From NCBI RefSeq assembly GCF_002993285.1, contig NZ_CP027433.1, forward strand, positions 1,240,001-1,304,000: a DNA stretch of 64,000 nt, read 5' to 3'. Below are positions 27,237-35,557 of the stretch, piece after piece. The notes beneath the pieces were generated by a model that was not told the DNA's origin, made no database searches, and was given only the letters and a program-made list of their open reading frames with translations. The translations under genes and the position numbers were made by a program. Source of the stretch: Gordonia iterans. GTDB lineage: Bacteria; Actinomycetota; Actinomycetes; Mycobacteriales; Mycobacteriaceae. Position 1 is the stretch's first letter; each line of letters starts with the position of its first letter.

Positions 27237-28127
27237 GTGACGTCGGTACGACGATGCTTGGCCGGTCTCGGGATGGCGGTCGCGGTGACCGCGGCGACGG
27301 TGACCGGCGGCGCGGCCGCGGCCTTGCCCGGGCTGCCCAACGGGAGTCTCGGTGCGCCGACGGTGCCCAAGGCCGATCTGGACAAGAGCTTTCGCTCGCT
27401 GACCAAGTCGATGGCGAAGTCGTTGCCCGGTGAGGTCGGCATCGCGATCACTCCGGTCGGCGGCGATCTGCCCACGTCGTTCGGATCGCTCACAGTGGCT
27501 CGTGCCTGGTCGACGATGAAGGTGCCGGTCGCGATCGCCGCGCAGCGTGCGAGGGGCTCCGCGGTCACCGCCGACGAGCTCAAGGCGATCGAGGTCTCGG
27601 ACAACGATGCGGCCGAATCACTGTGGGGTGCGCTCGGCGGCGGGCGCAAGTCGGTCGACGCGGTCACCGCGGTGCTGCGCGAGGGGCACGACAGTCGCAC
27701 TCGTGTCTCCTCGGAACTCGACGAGCCGCGCAGCTACCCGGGACACACGCCGTGGGCGCTGACCGACCAGTCGATCTTCGCCGCGCACCTGTCCTGCATG
27801 CCCGATACCGAGGACGTGCTCGACTTCATGGCGCACGTCGGCAAGAACCAGCAGTGGGGTGTCGCCAGGCCGAAGGGCAAGGGCGTCAGGTCCGCGGTCA
27901 AGGGCGGCTGGGGACCGGTGTCCGACGGCACCGGCAAGCACGTCGTCCGTCAGCTGGCCGTGGTGACGACGCCGCGCGGCAGCTTCGGGGTCAGCATCGC
28001 GGCCAAGCCCCGGAGCGGGTCGTTTTCCGACGGAACGCGGATGGTCACCCGCGTCGGCCAGTGGTGGCTGCGGAACATCGGCAAGTTCGCCGGAGGCTCC
28101 TGCTCGCCGCTGAATCCGCTCGGCTGA
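27237..28127 (+). CDS. Exported beta-lactamase-fold protein, paralogue of the preceding lipoprotein
   Basis: 296 residues from GTG 27237 with AGGGG six bases upstream. Sec signal (VAVTAATVTGGAAAALPG) without a lipobox. STMK (Ser92-Lys95), SDN (121-123) and KGGWG are all kept, with the same short spacing as its neighbour; AAQRARG, TAVLREG and VGKNQQWG are shared between the two. Two copies, one anchored and one released or loosely held, suggest a division of labour on the same substrate. Activity is not provable here. Confidence 0.8.
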   Translation: MTSVRRCLAGLGMAVAVTAATVTGGAAAALPGLPNGSLGAPTVPKADLDKSFRSLTKSMAKSLPGEVGIAITPVGGDLPTSFGSLTVARAWSTMKVPVAIAAQRARGSAVTADELKAIEVSDNDAAESLWGALGGGRKSVDAVTAVLREGHDSRTRVSSELDEPRSYPGHTPWALTDQSIFAAHLSCMPDTEDVLDFMAHVGKNQQWGVARPKGKGVRSAVKGGWGPVSDGTGKHVVRQLAVVTTPRGSFGVSIAAKPRSGSFSDGTRMVTRVGQWWLRNIGKFAGGSCSPLNPLG

Positions 28128-28150
28128 TTCGTGCGTGCCCGGCAAGTCGG

Positions 28151-29485
28151 CTAGTAGCGGCTCAGCAGGATCGCTTCGGCCAGTGCGGTCCGACGCAACT
28201 CATCGGGGTCGACGCTCTCGTTCGGGGCATGGATCCGGCACTGCGGCTCCTCGACGCCGAGCAGCGCGATCTCGGCGCCCGGAACCGTCTCGGCCAGCAC
28301 CGTGCACAGGGGGATCGACCCGCCCTGTCCGGAGTGGACCACCTCGGCGCCGTCGTACGCCTCGGACATCGCCGCGGTCAGCGCGGCGTAACCGGGCCCG
28401 TCGGTCCGCGCGGCGAACGGGGAGCCCATCGCGTCGGCGGTGACGGTCAGTTCGCACTGCCACGGCACGTGGGCCGCGAGGTGGGCGGCGAGCGCGTCGT
28501 ACGCGTGAGTCGGGTCGAGGCCAGGCGGAACCCGCAGGTTGAGCAGTGCCGACGCGCTCGGGATCACCGCGGCCGCGCAATCGTCGACCGACGGCGCGTC
28601 GATACCGATCACGGTGACGGCCGGGCGGGCCCACACCATGTCGGCGGGGGCGCCGGAGCCGAGGAGGTCCACACCCGGCAGCACACCGGCGTCGGTGCGG
28701 AACCGATCCGGCGGGTACGGGGCACCGGCCCACTTCTGGTCACCGGGCAGCGCGTCGATCACGGTGTCGCCGTCATCGTTCCGCAGAGTGGCGAGCAGCG
28801 CGATGAGGGCGGCCATGGCGTCCGGCGCGGCGCCGCCGAACTGGCCGGAATGAACGGCGGTCGAGAGCGCCCGGACGTCGACCCGGACGTTGACGACGCC
28901 GCGCAGGCTGGTGGTGAGAGTCGGCGTTCCGGCCTCGATGTTGCCGGTGTCGCCGATCAGGATCAGATCGGCGTCGAACAGCTCGGGGCGCTCGCGGACC
29001 AGATGGTCCAGGCCCTCGCCACCGGCCTCCTCGGAACCCTCGATGATGATCCGCACATGGCACGACGCCCCATCGCCGACGGCCCGCAGCGCGGTCAGGT
29101 GCGCCACGAGGTTGCCCTTGCAGTCCGCCGCACCCCGGCCGAACCAGCGGCGGTTCCGCTCGGTCAATTCGAACGGCGGTGTGTCCCACAGCGACTCGTC
29201 CCCGGCAGGCTGCACGTCGTGGTGACTGTAGAGCGCGACGGTACGGGCCCCTTCCGGTCCGGGCCGGTAGCCGACGATCGCCTGGGAGCCGTCGGAGGTC
29301 TCGATCACCTCGCATTCGAAACCCAGCGCGCGGAACTTCTCGTCCACCCACCGAGCGCTCGCCGCGTTCGCGGCGGCACGGTCGGGGTCGTCGTGCACCG
29401 AGGCGAACGCGACGGCTTCGGTGAGGTCGGCCCGCGCGAGTCCCATCAGAGCATCGACACGGTCGGCGAGAGTCTTCTGGTTCAT
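28151..29485 (-). CDS. M20 family metallopeptidase (dipeptidase)
   Basis: 444 residues, zinc-dependent amino- or dipeptidase. Metal ligands visible as YSHHDVQPAG, GRGAADCKGN, the catalytic/bridging EGSEEAGGEG, LIGDTGN and C-terminal RIHAPNES. The dimerisation (lid) domain lies at ~190-320. No signal peptide, so cytosolic. Convergent with the beta-lactamase-fold gene; 10 bp downstream of a pirin gene on the same strand. Confidence 0.93.
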   Translation of the reverse strand: MNQKTLADRVDALMGLARADLTEAVAFASVHDDPDRAAANAASARWVDEKFRALGFECEVIETSDGSQAIVGYRPGPEGARTVALYSHHDVQPAGDESLWDTPPFELTERNRRWFGRGAADCKGNLVAHLTALRAVGDGASCHVRIIIEGSEEAGGEGLDHLVRERPELFDADLILIGDTGNIEAGTPTLTTSLRGVVNVRVDVRALSTAVHSGQFGGAAPDAMAALIALLATLRNDDGDTVIDALPGDQKWAGAPYPPDRFRTDAGVLPGVDLLGSGAPADMVWARPAVTVIGIDAPSVDDCAAAVIPSASALLNLRVPPGLDPTHAYDALAAHLAAHVPWQCELTVTADAMGSPFAARTDGPGYAALTAAMSEAYDGAEVVHSGQGGSIPLCTVLAETVPGAEIALLGVEEPQCRIHAPNESVDPDELRRTALAEAILLSRY

Positions 29486-29495
29486 GCCTCTACTC

Positions 29496-30230
29496 TCACA
29501 CGTCGAAGCTCGCGTGCATCTCCCAGTAGAGGATCTCCGAGTCGGCGGACGCGGTCAGACGCAGCGGCCCGGCTCCGGTGGTTCGCAGCGCATCCCCTTC
29601 GGTCAGCGCGAGTCCTGACGCGGTCAGGACGTCGCCGTGCACCACGAACAGGTGCCCGAACGGTGCGCCCGGCAGTGTGATCGACTGTCCGTCCCGCGGC
29701 CTGGCCACGTGTAGCGCGGCGAAACGGTTGGCGATCTCGACGGCTCCGCTGCCGGCGTGAGCGGCCAGCCCGGACGCCGCCACCACCGGCTCTCCGGCGG
29801 CGAGGGCGACACTCAGCTCACGCTCGGCGTGCGCCGGATCCAGACCGTCGGCGTGCGGCGCCACCCACATCTGCACCACGCGCAGCCGCTCGCCGCTGCT
29901 GCGGGCGGCGGCGTTCCGCTCGGAGTGGGTGATCCCCCGCCCGGCCCGCATGTAACCCAACCGGCCGGGCGTCAGCACCACCTCGGCACCCCCGGAATCG
30001 CGGTGCGCGACTGCGCCTTCCGCCACCCAGGTCAGGATCTCCATGTTCTGGTGATGATGCGCGTCGAGACCTTCACCCGCACCCACGACGTCGTCGTTGT
30101 GCACGACGAGCACACCGTGGGCGTTTCCGAACAGGTCGTAGTTGCCGGTCGCCGGGAAGCTCTGCCACGAGGTCAGCCACTCGTTGGCCCAGTGGTGGCG
30201 GTCGCCGGCGCGGATCAGCTGCTCGGTCAC
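29496..30230 (-). CDS. Pirin family protein (short paralogue)
   Basis: 244 residues from a GTG overlapping the MarR stop (GTGA). Bicupin pirin; the N-terminal cupin keeps metal-binding motifs GLDAHHHQNMEILTWV and GRGITHSE. Pirins are Fe-binding, some with quercetinase activity. Last gene of pirin-marR-pirin. Confidence 0.9.
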   Translation of the reverse strand: MTEQLIRAGDRHHWANEWLTSWQSFPATGNYDLFGNAHGVLVVHNDDVVGAGEGLDAHHHQNMEILTWVAEGAVAHRDSGGAEVVLTPGRLGYMRAGRGITHSERNAAARSSGERLRVVQMWVAPHADGLDPAHAERELSVALAAGEPVVAASGLAAHAGSGAVEIANRFAALHVARPRDGQSITLPGAPFGHLFVVHGDVLTASGLALTEGDALRTTGAGPLRLTASADSEILYWEMHASFDV

Positions 30231-30712
30231 GAGTCGTCCTTCGTGTCGAGATGCGCTGCGAGACGCTGCATCAGCTGGGCCAGGCGCCGCCCGTCGTCTG
30301 CCGACAGCGCGTCGTGGAACAGGGCGTGCACCAGGAGGATGTGGTCGCGCGCCGCGGCTGCGAACGCCTCGCGGCCGGCGTCGGTGAGGATCGCGTAGTT
30401 GCCGCGGCGGTCCTCGGGCACCGGCTCCCGGCGGAGCCAGCCGCGCGAGCACAGCTGGTCGACCTGATAGGTGAGCCGGGAGGCGGAGAACACCATCCGC
30501 TGGGCGAGTTCCTTCATCCGCAGGCGTCGATCGGGCGCCTCGCTGAGCAGGAGCAGCACATGGTAGTCGGCGAGCGACATCCCGCTGACCCGCCGCAGAT
30601 CGTCGTCGAGCGCGGTGGTCAGGCGGGCGCTGGTCTCGATGAACAGACGCCAGGCCGGTCCGCGCGGGTCGGCGTCCTCGATCGGCATGCTCACGCCGGC
30701 CTCGGCGCTCAT
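30227..30712 (-). CDS. MarR family regulator
   Basis: 161 residues. Winged helix of the MarR type: LADYHVLLLLSEAPDRRLRM, KELAQRMVFSASRLTYQVDQ, then the wing REPVPEDRRGNYAILTDAG. ATG overlaps the stop of the upstream pirin (ATGA) and its own stop overlaps the next pirin start. Likely autoregulates the operon from the AT-rich dyad at about 31.7 kb and may sense phenolics or oxidants. Confidence 0.92.
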   Translation of the reverse strand: MSAEAGVSMPIEDADPRGPAWRLFIETSARLTTALDDDLRRVSGMSLADYHVLLLLSEAPDRRLRMKELAQRMVFSASRLTYQVDQLCSRGWLRREPVPEDRRGNYAILTDAGREAFAAAARDHILLVHALFHDALSADDGRRLAQLMQRLAAHLDTKDDS

Positions 30713-31683
30713 CGCGGCACGTGCGGCATCAGGGCGTCGTCCGGGATGACGCCCAATCGGCCCGCCTGGTAGTCGTCCATCGCCTCGATCAGCTGCTGCC
30801 GGGTGTTCATCACGAACGGGCCGTACGCCACGACGGGCTCCCGGATCGGCTGCCCGCCCAGCAGCAGGACCTCCATCGCCGGACGATGCGAATCCTGGCC
30901 GTGGGCGTCGGCGGCGACGGTGATCCGGTCGCCCTTGCCCAGCACGGCGAGCTGGCCGCCGGTGATCGGCCGCCGCTCGGCGCCGACCGTGCCGTTGCCG
31001 GACAGGACGTACACCAGGGCGTTGAAGTCCGGCCGCCACGGTACAGTCAGCTGCGCGCCGGGGGCGATCGTCGCGTGCGCGAAGGTGATCGGCGTGTGCG
31101 TGGCACCCGGACCGGCGTGACCGTCGACCTCGCCGGCGACGACCCGGATCAGCGCGCCGCCGTCCGCCGAGGAGAGGAGCGCCGCCTGGGCGCCCTCCAG
31201 GTTCTGATAGCGCGGCGGCAGGAACTTGTCCTTGGCCGGCAGGTTGACCCACAACTGGATGCCGTGGAACGTGCCGCCGGACTCGACCAGTTCGGCGGGC
31301 GGCGTCTCGATGTGCAGGATTCCGGCGCCGGCCGTCATCCACTGGGTGGCGCCGTCGGCGATCAGACCGCCGCCGCCGGTGGAGTCCTGGTGCGCGAACA
31401 GCCCGTCGATCATGTAGGTGACGGTCTCGAAGCCGCGATGCGGGTGCCACGACGTGCCCCGCGGCTCACCGGGCTCGTACTCCACCTCGCCCATCTGATC
31501 CATGTGAATGAACGGGTCCAGGGCGGCGGAGGACACTCCGGCGAAGGCGCGGACGACGGGGAAGCCCTCGCCCTCGTAGCCGCGCGGCCCGGTGGTCAGC
31601 GAGACCACGGAGCGGTCGACAGCGGTGGGTCCGGACTCTCGCACGCGGGGGAGAGTCAGGGTGTCGGCGGTGACGGCGGGCAT
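30709..31683 (-). CDS. Pirin family protein
   Basis: 324 residues, full-length bicupin pirin. Metal motif region PHRGFETVTYMIDG, HQDSTGGGGLIADGATQW, GAGILHIETPP, FHGIQLWVNLP. The C-terminal cupin includes GQLAVLGKGDRITV and LLLGGQPIREPVVAYGPFVM. First gene of the operon, start ATG with CTAGGAGG upstream. Role probably in oxidative or aromatic stress, inferred from family and MarR context. Confidence 0.93.
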   Translation of the reverse strand: MPAVTADTLTLPRVRESGPTAVDRSVVSLTTGPRGYEGEGFPVVRAFAGVSSAALDPFIHMDQMGEVEYEPGEPRGTSWHPHRGFETVTYMIDGLFAHQDSTGGGGLIADGATQWMTAGAGILHIETPPAELVESGGTFHGIQLWVNLPAKDKFLPPRYQNLEGAQAALLSSADGGALIRVVAGEVDGHAGPGATHTPITFAHATIAPGAQLTVPWRPDFNALVYVLSGNGTVGAERRPITGGQLAVLGKGDRITVAADAHGQDSHRPAMEVLLLGGQPIREPVVAYGPFVMNTRQQLIEAMDDYQAGRLGVIPDDALMPHVPR

Positions 31684-31697
31684 GACTGCCTCCTAGA

Positions 31698-31730
31698 TAG
31701 TACAAATTTGAAGTATTGCACCCGGGTCAA
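31698..31730 (-). promoter_or_regulatory. Promoter/operator region of the pirin-marR operon
   Basis: An AT-rich patch in GC-rich DNA: CAAATTTG (31703-31710) flanked by TAC and GTA, typical of MarR operators, with TTGACC (a good -35) at 31725-31730 on the minus strand. The -10 is not clear. Binding by the encoded MarR is inferred. Confidence 0.45.
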
Positions 31731-31770
31731 CGCCCGCTCGCGGCGAGGTATTCCCGATCGCTTCCGGGTG

Positions 31771-32550
31771 TCAGCGCGGCCCGCGCCGCGAGCGGTTCCA
31801 CGCGACGACGCAGCCTGCGATCGAGGCCGCGGCGATGCCGGTGCACCAGGCGGCCGCGGCCCACCCCCGGCTTCCCGGCCAGGCGCCGTCGAGCAGGGTC
31901 CGGAGTGTCTCGATCACCGGCGTGATCGGCTGATGCGCGGCGAACGGCTGCAGCCAGCCGGGCATGGTGGACACCGGCACGAAGGCGCTGGACGCGTAGG
32001 GGAGGAACAGGATGAAGAAGCCGAGCGCGGCAGCGGCGTCGACCGTGCGCGTGAGGAGGCCGACCATCGCCGAGAACCACGACAGCGCCACGATGAACAG
32101 GGTGACCAGGCCCGCGGCGGCCAGCCATTGCGCCGGCGAGGCCGACGGCGAGAATCCCAGCAGGCAGGCGACGGCCAGCACCAGGGCGGTCGACACGAGG
32201 TTGCGGGCGACGCTGGCGACGACGTGCCCGGCGAGCACCGCCGACGGCAGGATGTTCATGGTGCGGAAGCGGGCGACGATGCCCTCTGTCATGTCCTTGG
32301 TCACGCTGATGGCCGTCGACGCCGCGCCGAAACCCGCGCAGAGCAGGATCACGCCCGGCACCACGTAGTCGATGTAGGCCGTGCCGCCGGTGTCCAGTGC
32401 GCCGCCGAACGCGACGGTGAACAGCACCAGGATCATCACCGGCAGGAACACCGAGGTGAGCAGGGAATCGAGGTTCCGGACCGTGTGCCGCATGCTCCGG
32501 CCGGTCATCGTCGCGACGTCGTGCGCCGCTTCGCTCGGGGTGAGAGTCAT
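31771..32550 (-). CDS. ABC-2 type transporter permease (DrrB-like)
   Basis: 259 residues with six membrane segments: FLPVMILVLFTVAFGG, YIDYVVPGVILLCAGFG, VASVARNLVSTALVLAVACL, WLAAAGLVTLFIVALSW, LGFFILFLPYASSAFVPV and WCTGIAAASIAGCVV. The loop DMTEGIVARFRTM matches drug/daunorubicin exporters. ATG overlaps the ATPase stop (ATGA). Its ATPase partner is truncated, so the exporter is probably dead unless another ATPase serves it. Confidence 0.88.
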   Translation of the reverse strand: MTLTPSEAAHDVATMTGRSMRHTVRNLDSLLTSVFLPVMILVLFTVAFGGALDTGGTAYIDYVVPGVILLCAGFGAASTAISVTKDMTEGIVARFRTMNILPSAVLAGHVVASVARNLVSTALVLAVACLLGFSPSASPAQWLAAAGLVTLFIVALSWFSAMVGLLTRTVDAAAALGFFILFLPYASSAFVPVSTMPGWLQPFAAHQPITPVIETLRTLLDGAWPGSRGWAAAAWCTGIAAASIAGCVVAWNRSRRGPR

Positions 32551-32966
32551 CGCCGGGCTCCGGCTTTCGCGTCGGTGAGGGAGAGGAACACGTCGTCGAG
32601 GGTGGGTGTGCGCACGTCGACGCGCAGCGCGGGCGCGGGTCGGGTGCCGACGTCGTCGAGGATCGCGCGCATCCGCTCGACGCTGCCGTCGGTGGGCAGT
32701 TGTTCGACACCGCCGTCGGCGAACTCGATCTCCACCACTTCGGCACCCACCCGCCCTTTCAACTCGGCCGCGGTGCCCTCGGCGACGATCCGGCCGGCGT
32801 CGAGCACGGCGACCCGGTCGGCGAGTCGGTCGGCCTCCTCCAGGTACTGCGTGGTCAGCACCACGGTGGTGCCGTCGGCGGCGAGTTCGGCGACGGTGCT
32901 CCACAGATCTTGGCGGCTGCGGGGGTCCAGGCCCGTGGTCGGCTCGTCGAGGAACAGGACCTGCGG
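32547..32966 (-). pseudogene. ABC transporter ATPase, C-terminal remnant (DrrA-like)
   Basis: Only the second half of a DrrA-type ATPase remains: SPQVLFLDEPTTGLDP (Walker B/D-loop), STVAELAADGTTVVLTTQYL with the switch region, DRVAVLDAGRIVAEGTAAEL and a C-terminal domain to TLDDVFLSLTDAKAG. Walker A, Q-loop and LSGG signature are gone. Upstream of SPQV the frame runs antisense through TetR coding sequence. The boundary near 32965 marks a deletion joined to the divergent tetR remnant. Confidence 0.85.
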
Positions 32967-33401
32967 GCTTCGCCGATGTCGCTCTACCGTCACGTCGAAT
33001 CCAAAGACGTCCTGCTGGAGCTGATGGTCGACGAAGCGTTCAGCGCGCCGCCGGCCGAGGCCGCCGACGGGTGGCGGAACGGTCTGCGGCTCTGGGCGGC
33101 CCGACTGATGGACGACTACACCGCACACGACTGGATCCTCGACGTCCCCGTCACCGGGCCGCCGATGCTGCCGAAGGCGCTGGCCTGGATGGAATGGGCG
33201 CTCGACGCGCTGGCCGGTGAGCCGCTGGCCCCGTTGGAGAAGCTGTCGACACTGATGCTGCTGACCGGGTACGTCCGCAACGAGGTGTCCCTGGCGCGGG
33301 GCCTGGAGCACGCCCGTCGGCGCCGCGGGATCACCTCCGACGACGAGATCGCGGCGCTGATCGACCGGCGGGACCGGATCGGAACTGACGCGACCGGATA
33401 A
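32967..33401 (+). pseudogene. TetR family regulator, 5'-truncated remnant
   Basis: Starts abruptly in the end of the TetR helix-turn-helix (ASPMSLYRHVESKDVLLELM) and continues through a normal tetracycline-repressor-like C-terminal domain (DDYTAHDWILDVPVTGPP, EKLSTLMLLTGYVRNEVSL) to the stop. The first ~40 residues that would include most of the HTH are missing, as are the promoter and the 5' half of the divergent ATPase. An ATG in PMSLYR could start a peptide without DNA-binding ability. Confidence 0.85.
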
Positions 33402-33447
33402 CGCTCATTCGCGCCCGGACGGACTGACAACGGCCATAATCAGATCC

Positions 33448-33879
33448 ATGGCGATCAATCCGATGAACGACCGGCCGGGCCGTGAACGGCAGCGCCTGCG
33501 CAAACTCGCGCAGGCCGCGATGAACGCGGACCAGACCGTCGATCAGGTAGAGGGGATCCTCGGGGACCTCGGCCCCGTGTTGAACGGCCTCACCAACACC
33601 ATCGGTGACCTCGACGGCGCCATCGACAATCTCGAGGGCACTCTCGTCCGGCTCAACACCTCCCTGGACAACGTCGACAACACCGTCGAGCGGATGGCGG
33701 GCGTGGTGACCCGGCTCGAGCGCATCGTCGATCAGGTGGAGGTCCTGGTGGGACTCACCGAGACCGCCCTGCGGCCGATCGAGTTGATCGAGTCTGCGGG
33801 CCGCGGAGTGGTCGGTCTCCTCGGGTTCGGGGGCAAGGCGCATGACGATTCCCGTCGCGGATTGCCGAGTCGCGACTGA
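33448..33879 (+). CDS. Coiled-coil protein of unknown function
   Basis: 143 residues. After a basic N-terminus (RPGRERQRLRKLAQAAMNAD) comes a long heptad-like helix with regular Leu/Val/Ile and Asn/Asp: VEGILGDLGPVLNGLTNTIG, GAIDNLEGTLVRLN, ERMAGVVTRLERIVDQVEVL. The tail has a hydrophobic GRGVVGLLGFGG. No known domain recognised. Starts at ATG 33448; it lies alone between the tetR remnant and aqpZ. Confidence 0.75.
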   Translation: MAINPMNDRPGRERQRLRKLAQAAMNADQTVDQVEGILGDLGPVLNGLTNTIGDLDGAIDNLEGTLVRLNTSLDNVDNTVERMAGVVTRLERIVDQVEVLVGLTETALRPIELIESAGRGVVGLLGFGGKAHDDSRRGLPSRD

Positions 33880-33940
33880 AAGTTCCGGGCGGTTCTCTTA
33901 CGATCACCGGTGAATCACTCACTGATCGAAGGGGAACCTC

Positions 33941-34726
33941 GTGAACTCTGATTCCACGGCGGCCAAATGGCTCGCCGAAGCATTCGGCACTTTCTGGCTC
34001 GTCTTCGGCGGTTGCGGCAGCGCGATCTTCGCGGCCCAGTATCTGGTAGACGTCGACGGTGTGGTCGGCAGCGTTCAGCTCGGCATCGGCTTCGTCGGCG
34101 TCTCGCTCGCGTTCGGTCTCACCGTGCTGACCATGGTGTACGCCGTCGGGCACATCTCGGGCGCGCACTTCAACCCGGCGGTGACCCTCGGTGCGGCCGT
34201 CTCCGGCCGGTTCCCGTGGAAGGATCTGCCCGGTTACTGGATCGCGCAGGTGATCGGCGGTCTGATCGCCGGCCTCGCACTCTGGGGCATCGCTTCCGGC
34301 CAGCCCGGATGGGAGGCCACCGGCAACATGGCGGCCAACGGTTTCGGCGACAATTCGCCGGGCGGCTATGCTCTCGGCTCGGTGTTGGTCGCCGAGATCA
34401 TCCTGACCGCGTTCTTCGTGATCATCATCTTGGGCGCGACGCACGGCCGTGCACCGGTCGGCTTCGCCGGCATCGCGATCGGGCTCGCGCTCACCCTTAT
34501 CCACCTCATCTCCATCCCGATCTCCAACACGTCGGTGAACCCGGCGCGCTCCACCGCGGTCGCCTTCTTCAACGGTGACGGCGCTCCCGCACAGCTCTGG
34601 GTGTTCTGGGTCGCGCCGCTGATCGGCGCCGTGATCGGCGGGTTCCTCTACCCGCTGCTGTGGGAGAAGCTGTCCAAGCCCGACATCGCCGGTGGCGCGG
34701 TGATCCCGGAGGACACGGACGCATGA
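33941..34726 (+). CDS. aqpZ: Aquaporin Z-type water channel
   Basis: 261 residues, six membrane helices and the two NPA half-helices: HFNPAVTLG and [13 protein letters not shown]. Selectivity residues read as Phe early (TFWLVFGG), His in [13 protein letters not shown], and Arg after the second NPA, which is the water-selective AqpZ pattern rather than a glycerol facilitator. GTG start with GAAGGGG upstream. Stop overlaps the ATG of the lipase (ATGA). Confidence 0.94.
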   Translation: MNSDSTAAKWLAEAFGTFWLVFGGCGSAIFAAQYLVDVDGVVGSVQLGIGFVGVSLAFGLTVLTMVYAVGHISGAHFNPAVTLGAAVSGRFPWKDLPGYWIAQVIGGLIAGLALWGIASGQPGWEATGNMAANGFGDNSPGGYALGSVLVAEIILTAFFVIIILGATHGRAPVGFAGIAIGLALTLIHLISIPISNTSVNPARSTAVAFFNGDGAPAQLWVFWVAPLIGAVIGGFLYPLLWEKLSKPDIAGGAVIPEDTDA

Positions 34727-35547
34727 GCACCGTCGTGCGCACCCTGGTCGGGCGGCGCGGCCGGACCATCGTGTACGACGTCCACCGCCCCGATTCCGAG
34801 GCGGTGGGCGTCGTCGCGCTGGTGCACGGCCTGGGCGAACACGCCGGCCGGTACGAGCACGTGATCGCTCGGCTGACCGGTGCGGGGTACGTCGTCGTCG
34901 CACCCGATCACGCCGGGCACGGCCGGTCCGACGGCACGCCGGCCGACGTCCGGGAGTTCGGCGACTTCGTCGCGGACGTGAAACGCGTGATCGATTCGGT
35001 GGAACGGGCCGGGCTGCCGCTGTACGTGATCGGCCACAGCATGGGCGGGGCGATCGCGCTCTCGTATGCGCTAGACCATCCCGACGGTCTTGCGGGGCTG
35101 GTGCTTTCGGGCCCGGCCGTGGTGCCGGGCGACGACCTGCCGCCGGTGATGATCGCCCTCGCGCCGGTGCTCGGCCGGATGGTGCCCCGGCTGCCGGCGA
35201 CCGCGCTGTCGGCCTCTGCGGTCAGTCGTGATCCGGCGGTGGTCGCCGCCTATGAGGCGGACCCGCTGGTGTACCACGGCAAGATCCCGGCCGGTCTGGG
35301 CGGCACGCTGATCGCCGAGATGACGACCTTTCCCGACCGGCTGCCCTCACTGAGCGTGCCGACGCTCTGTCTGCACGGGGGACAGGACGTGCTCGCCAAC
35401 CCCGAGGGTACGCGCCTGGTCGGCAGACTCGGCGGCGGTGGCGACGTGACCACCAAGATCTACCCCGAGCTGTACCACGAGATCTTCAACGAGCCCGAAC
35501 AGGACGAGGTGCTCGACGACGTCCTGGCCTGGCTCGCCGAGCACTGA
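34723..35547 (+). CDS. Alpha/beta hydrolase, monoacylglycerol lipase-like
   Basis: 274 residues. Lysophospholipase/monoacylglycerol lipase family (compare Rv0183): [26 protein letters not shown], nucleophile [14 protein letters not shown], acid [11 protein letters not shown], histidine [11 protein letters not shown]. No signal peptide. Translationally coupled to aqpZ, an unexpected pairing for a water channel. Hydrolyses monoacylglycerol to fatty acid and glycerol in characterised relatives. Confidence 0.9.
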   Translation: MSTVVRTLVGRRGRTIVYDVHRPDSEAVGVVALVHGLGEHAGRYEHVIARLTGAGYVVVAPDHAGHGRSDGTPADVREFGDFVADVKRVIDSVERAGLPLYVIGHSMGGAIALSYALDHPDGLAGLVLSGPAVVPGDDLPPVMIALAPVLGRMVPRLPATALSASAVSRDPAVVAAYEADPLVYHGKIPAGLGGTLIAEMTTFPDRLPSLSVPTLCLHGGQDVLANPEGTRLVGRLGGGGDVTTKIYPELYHEIFNEPEQDEVLDDVLAWLAEH

Positions 35548-35557
35548 GCCGGGGGGC

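Noticed and set aside
30721-33024. 767-residue plus-strand frame
   Set aside because: Antisense to pirin and ABC permease genes; only its last few codons touch the real tetR remnant in another frame.
32547-33311. Full-length 254-residue ATPase reading
   Set aside because: The first ~110 residues are antisense to TetR coding sequence and lack Walker A; only the C-terminal half is genuine.
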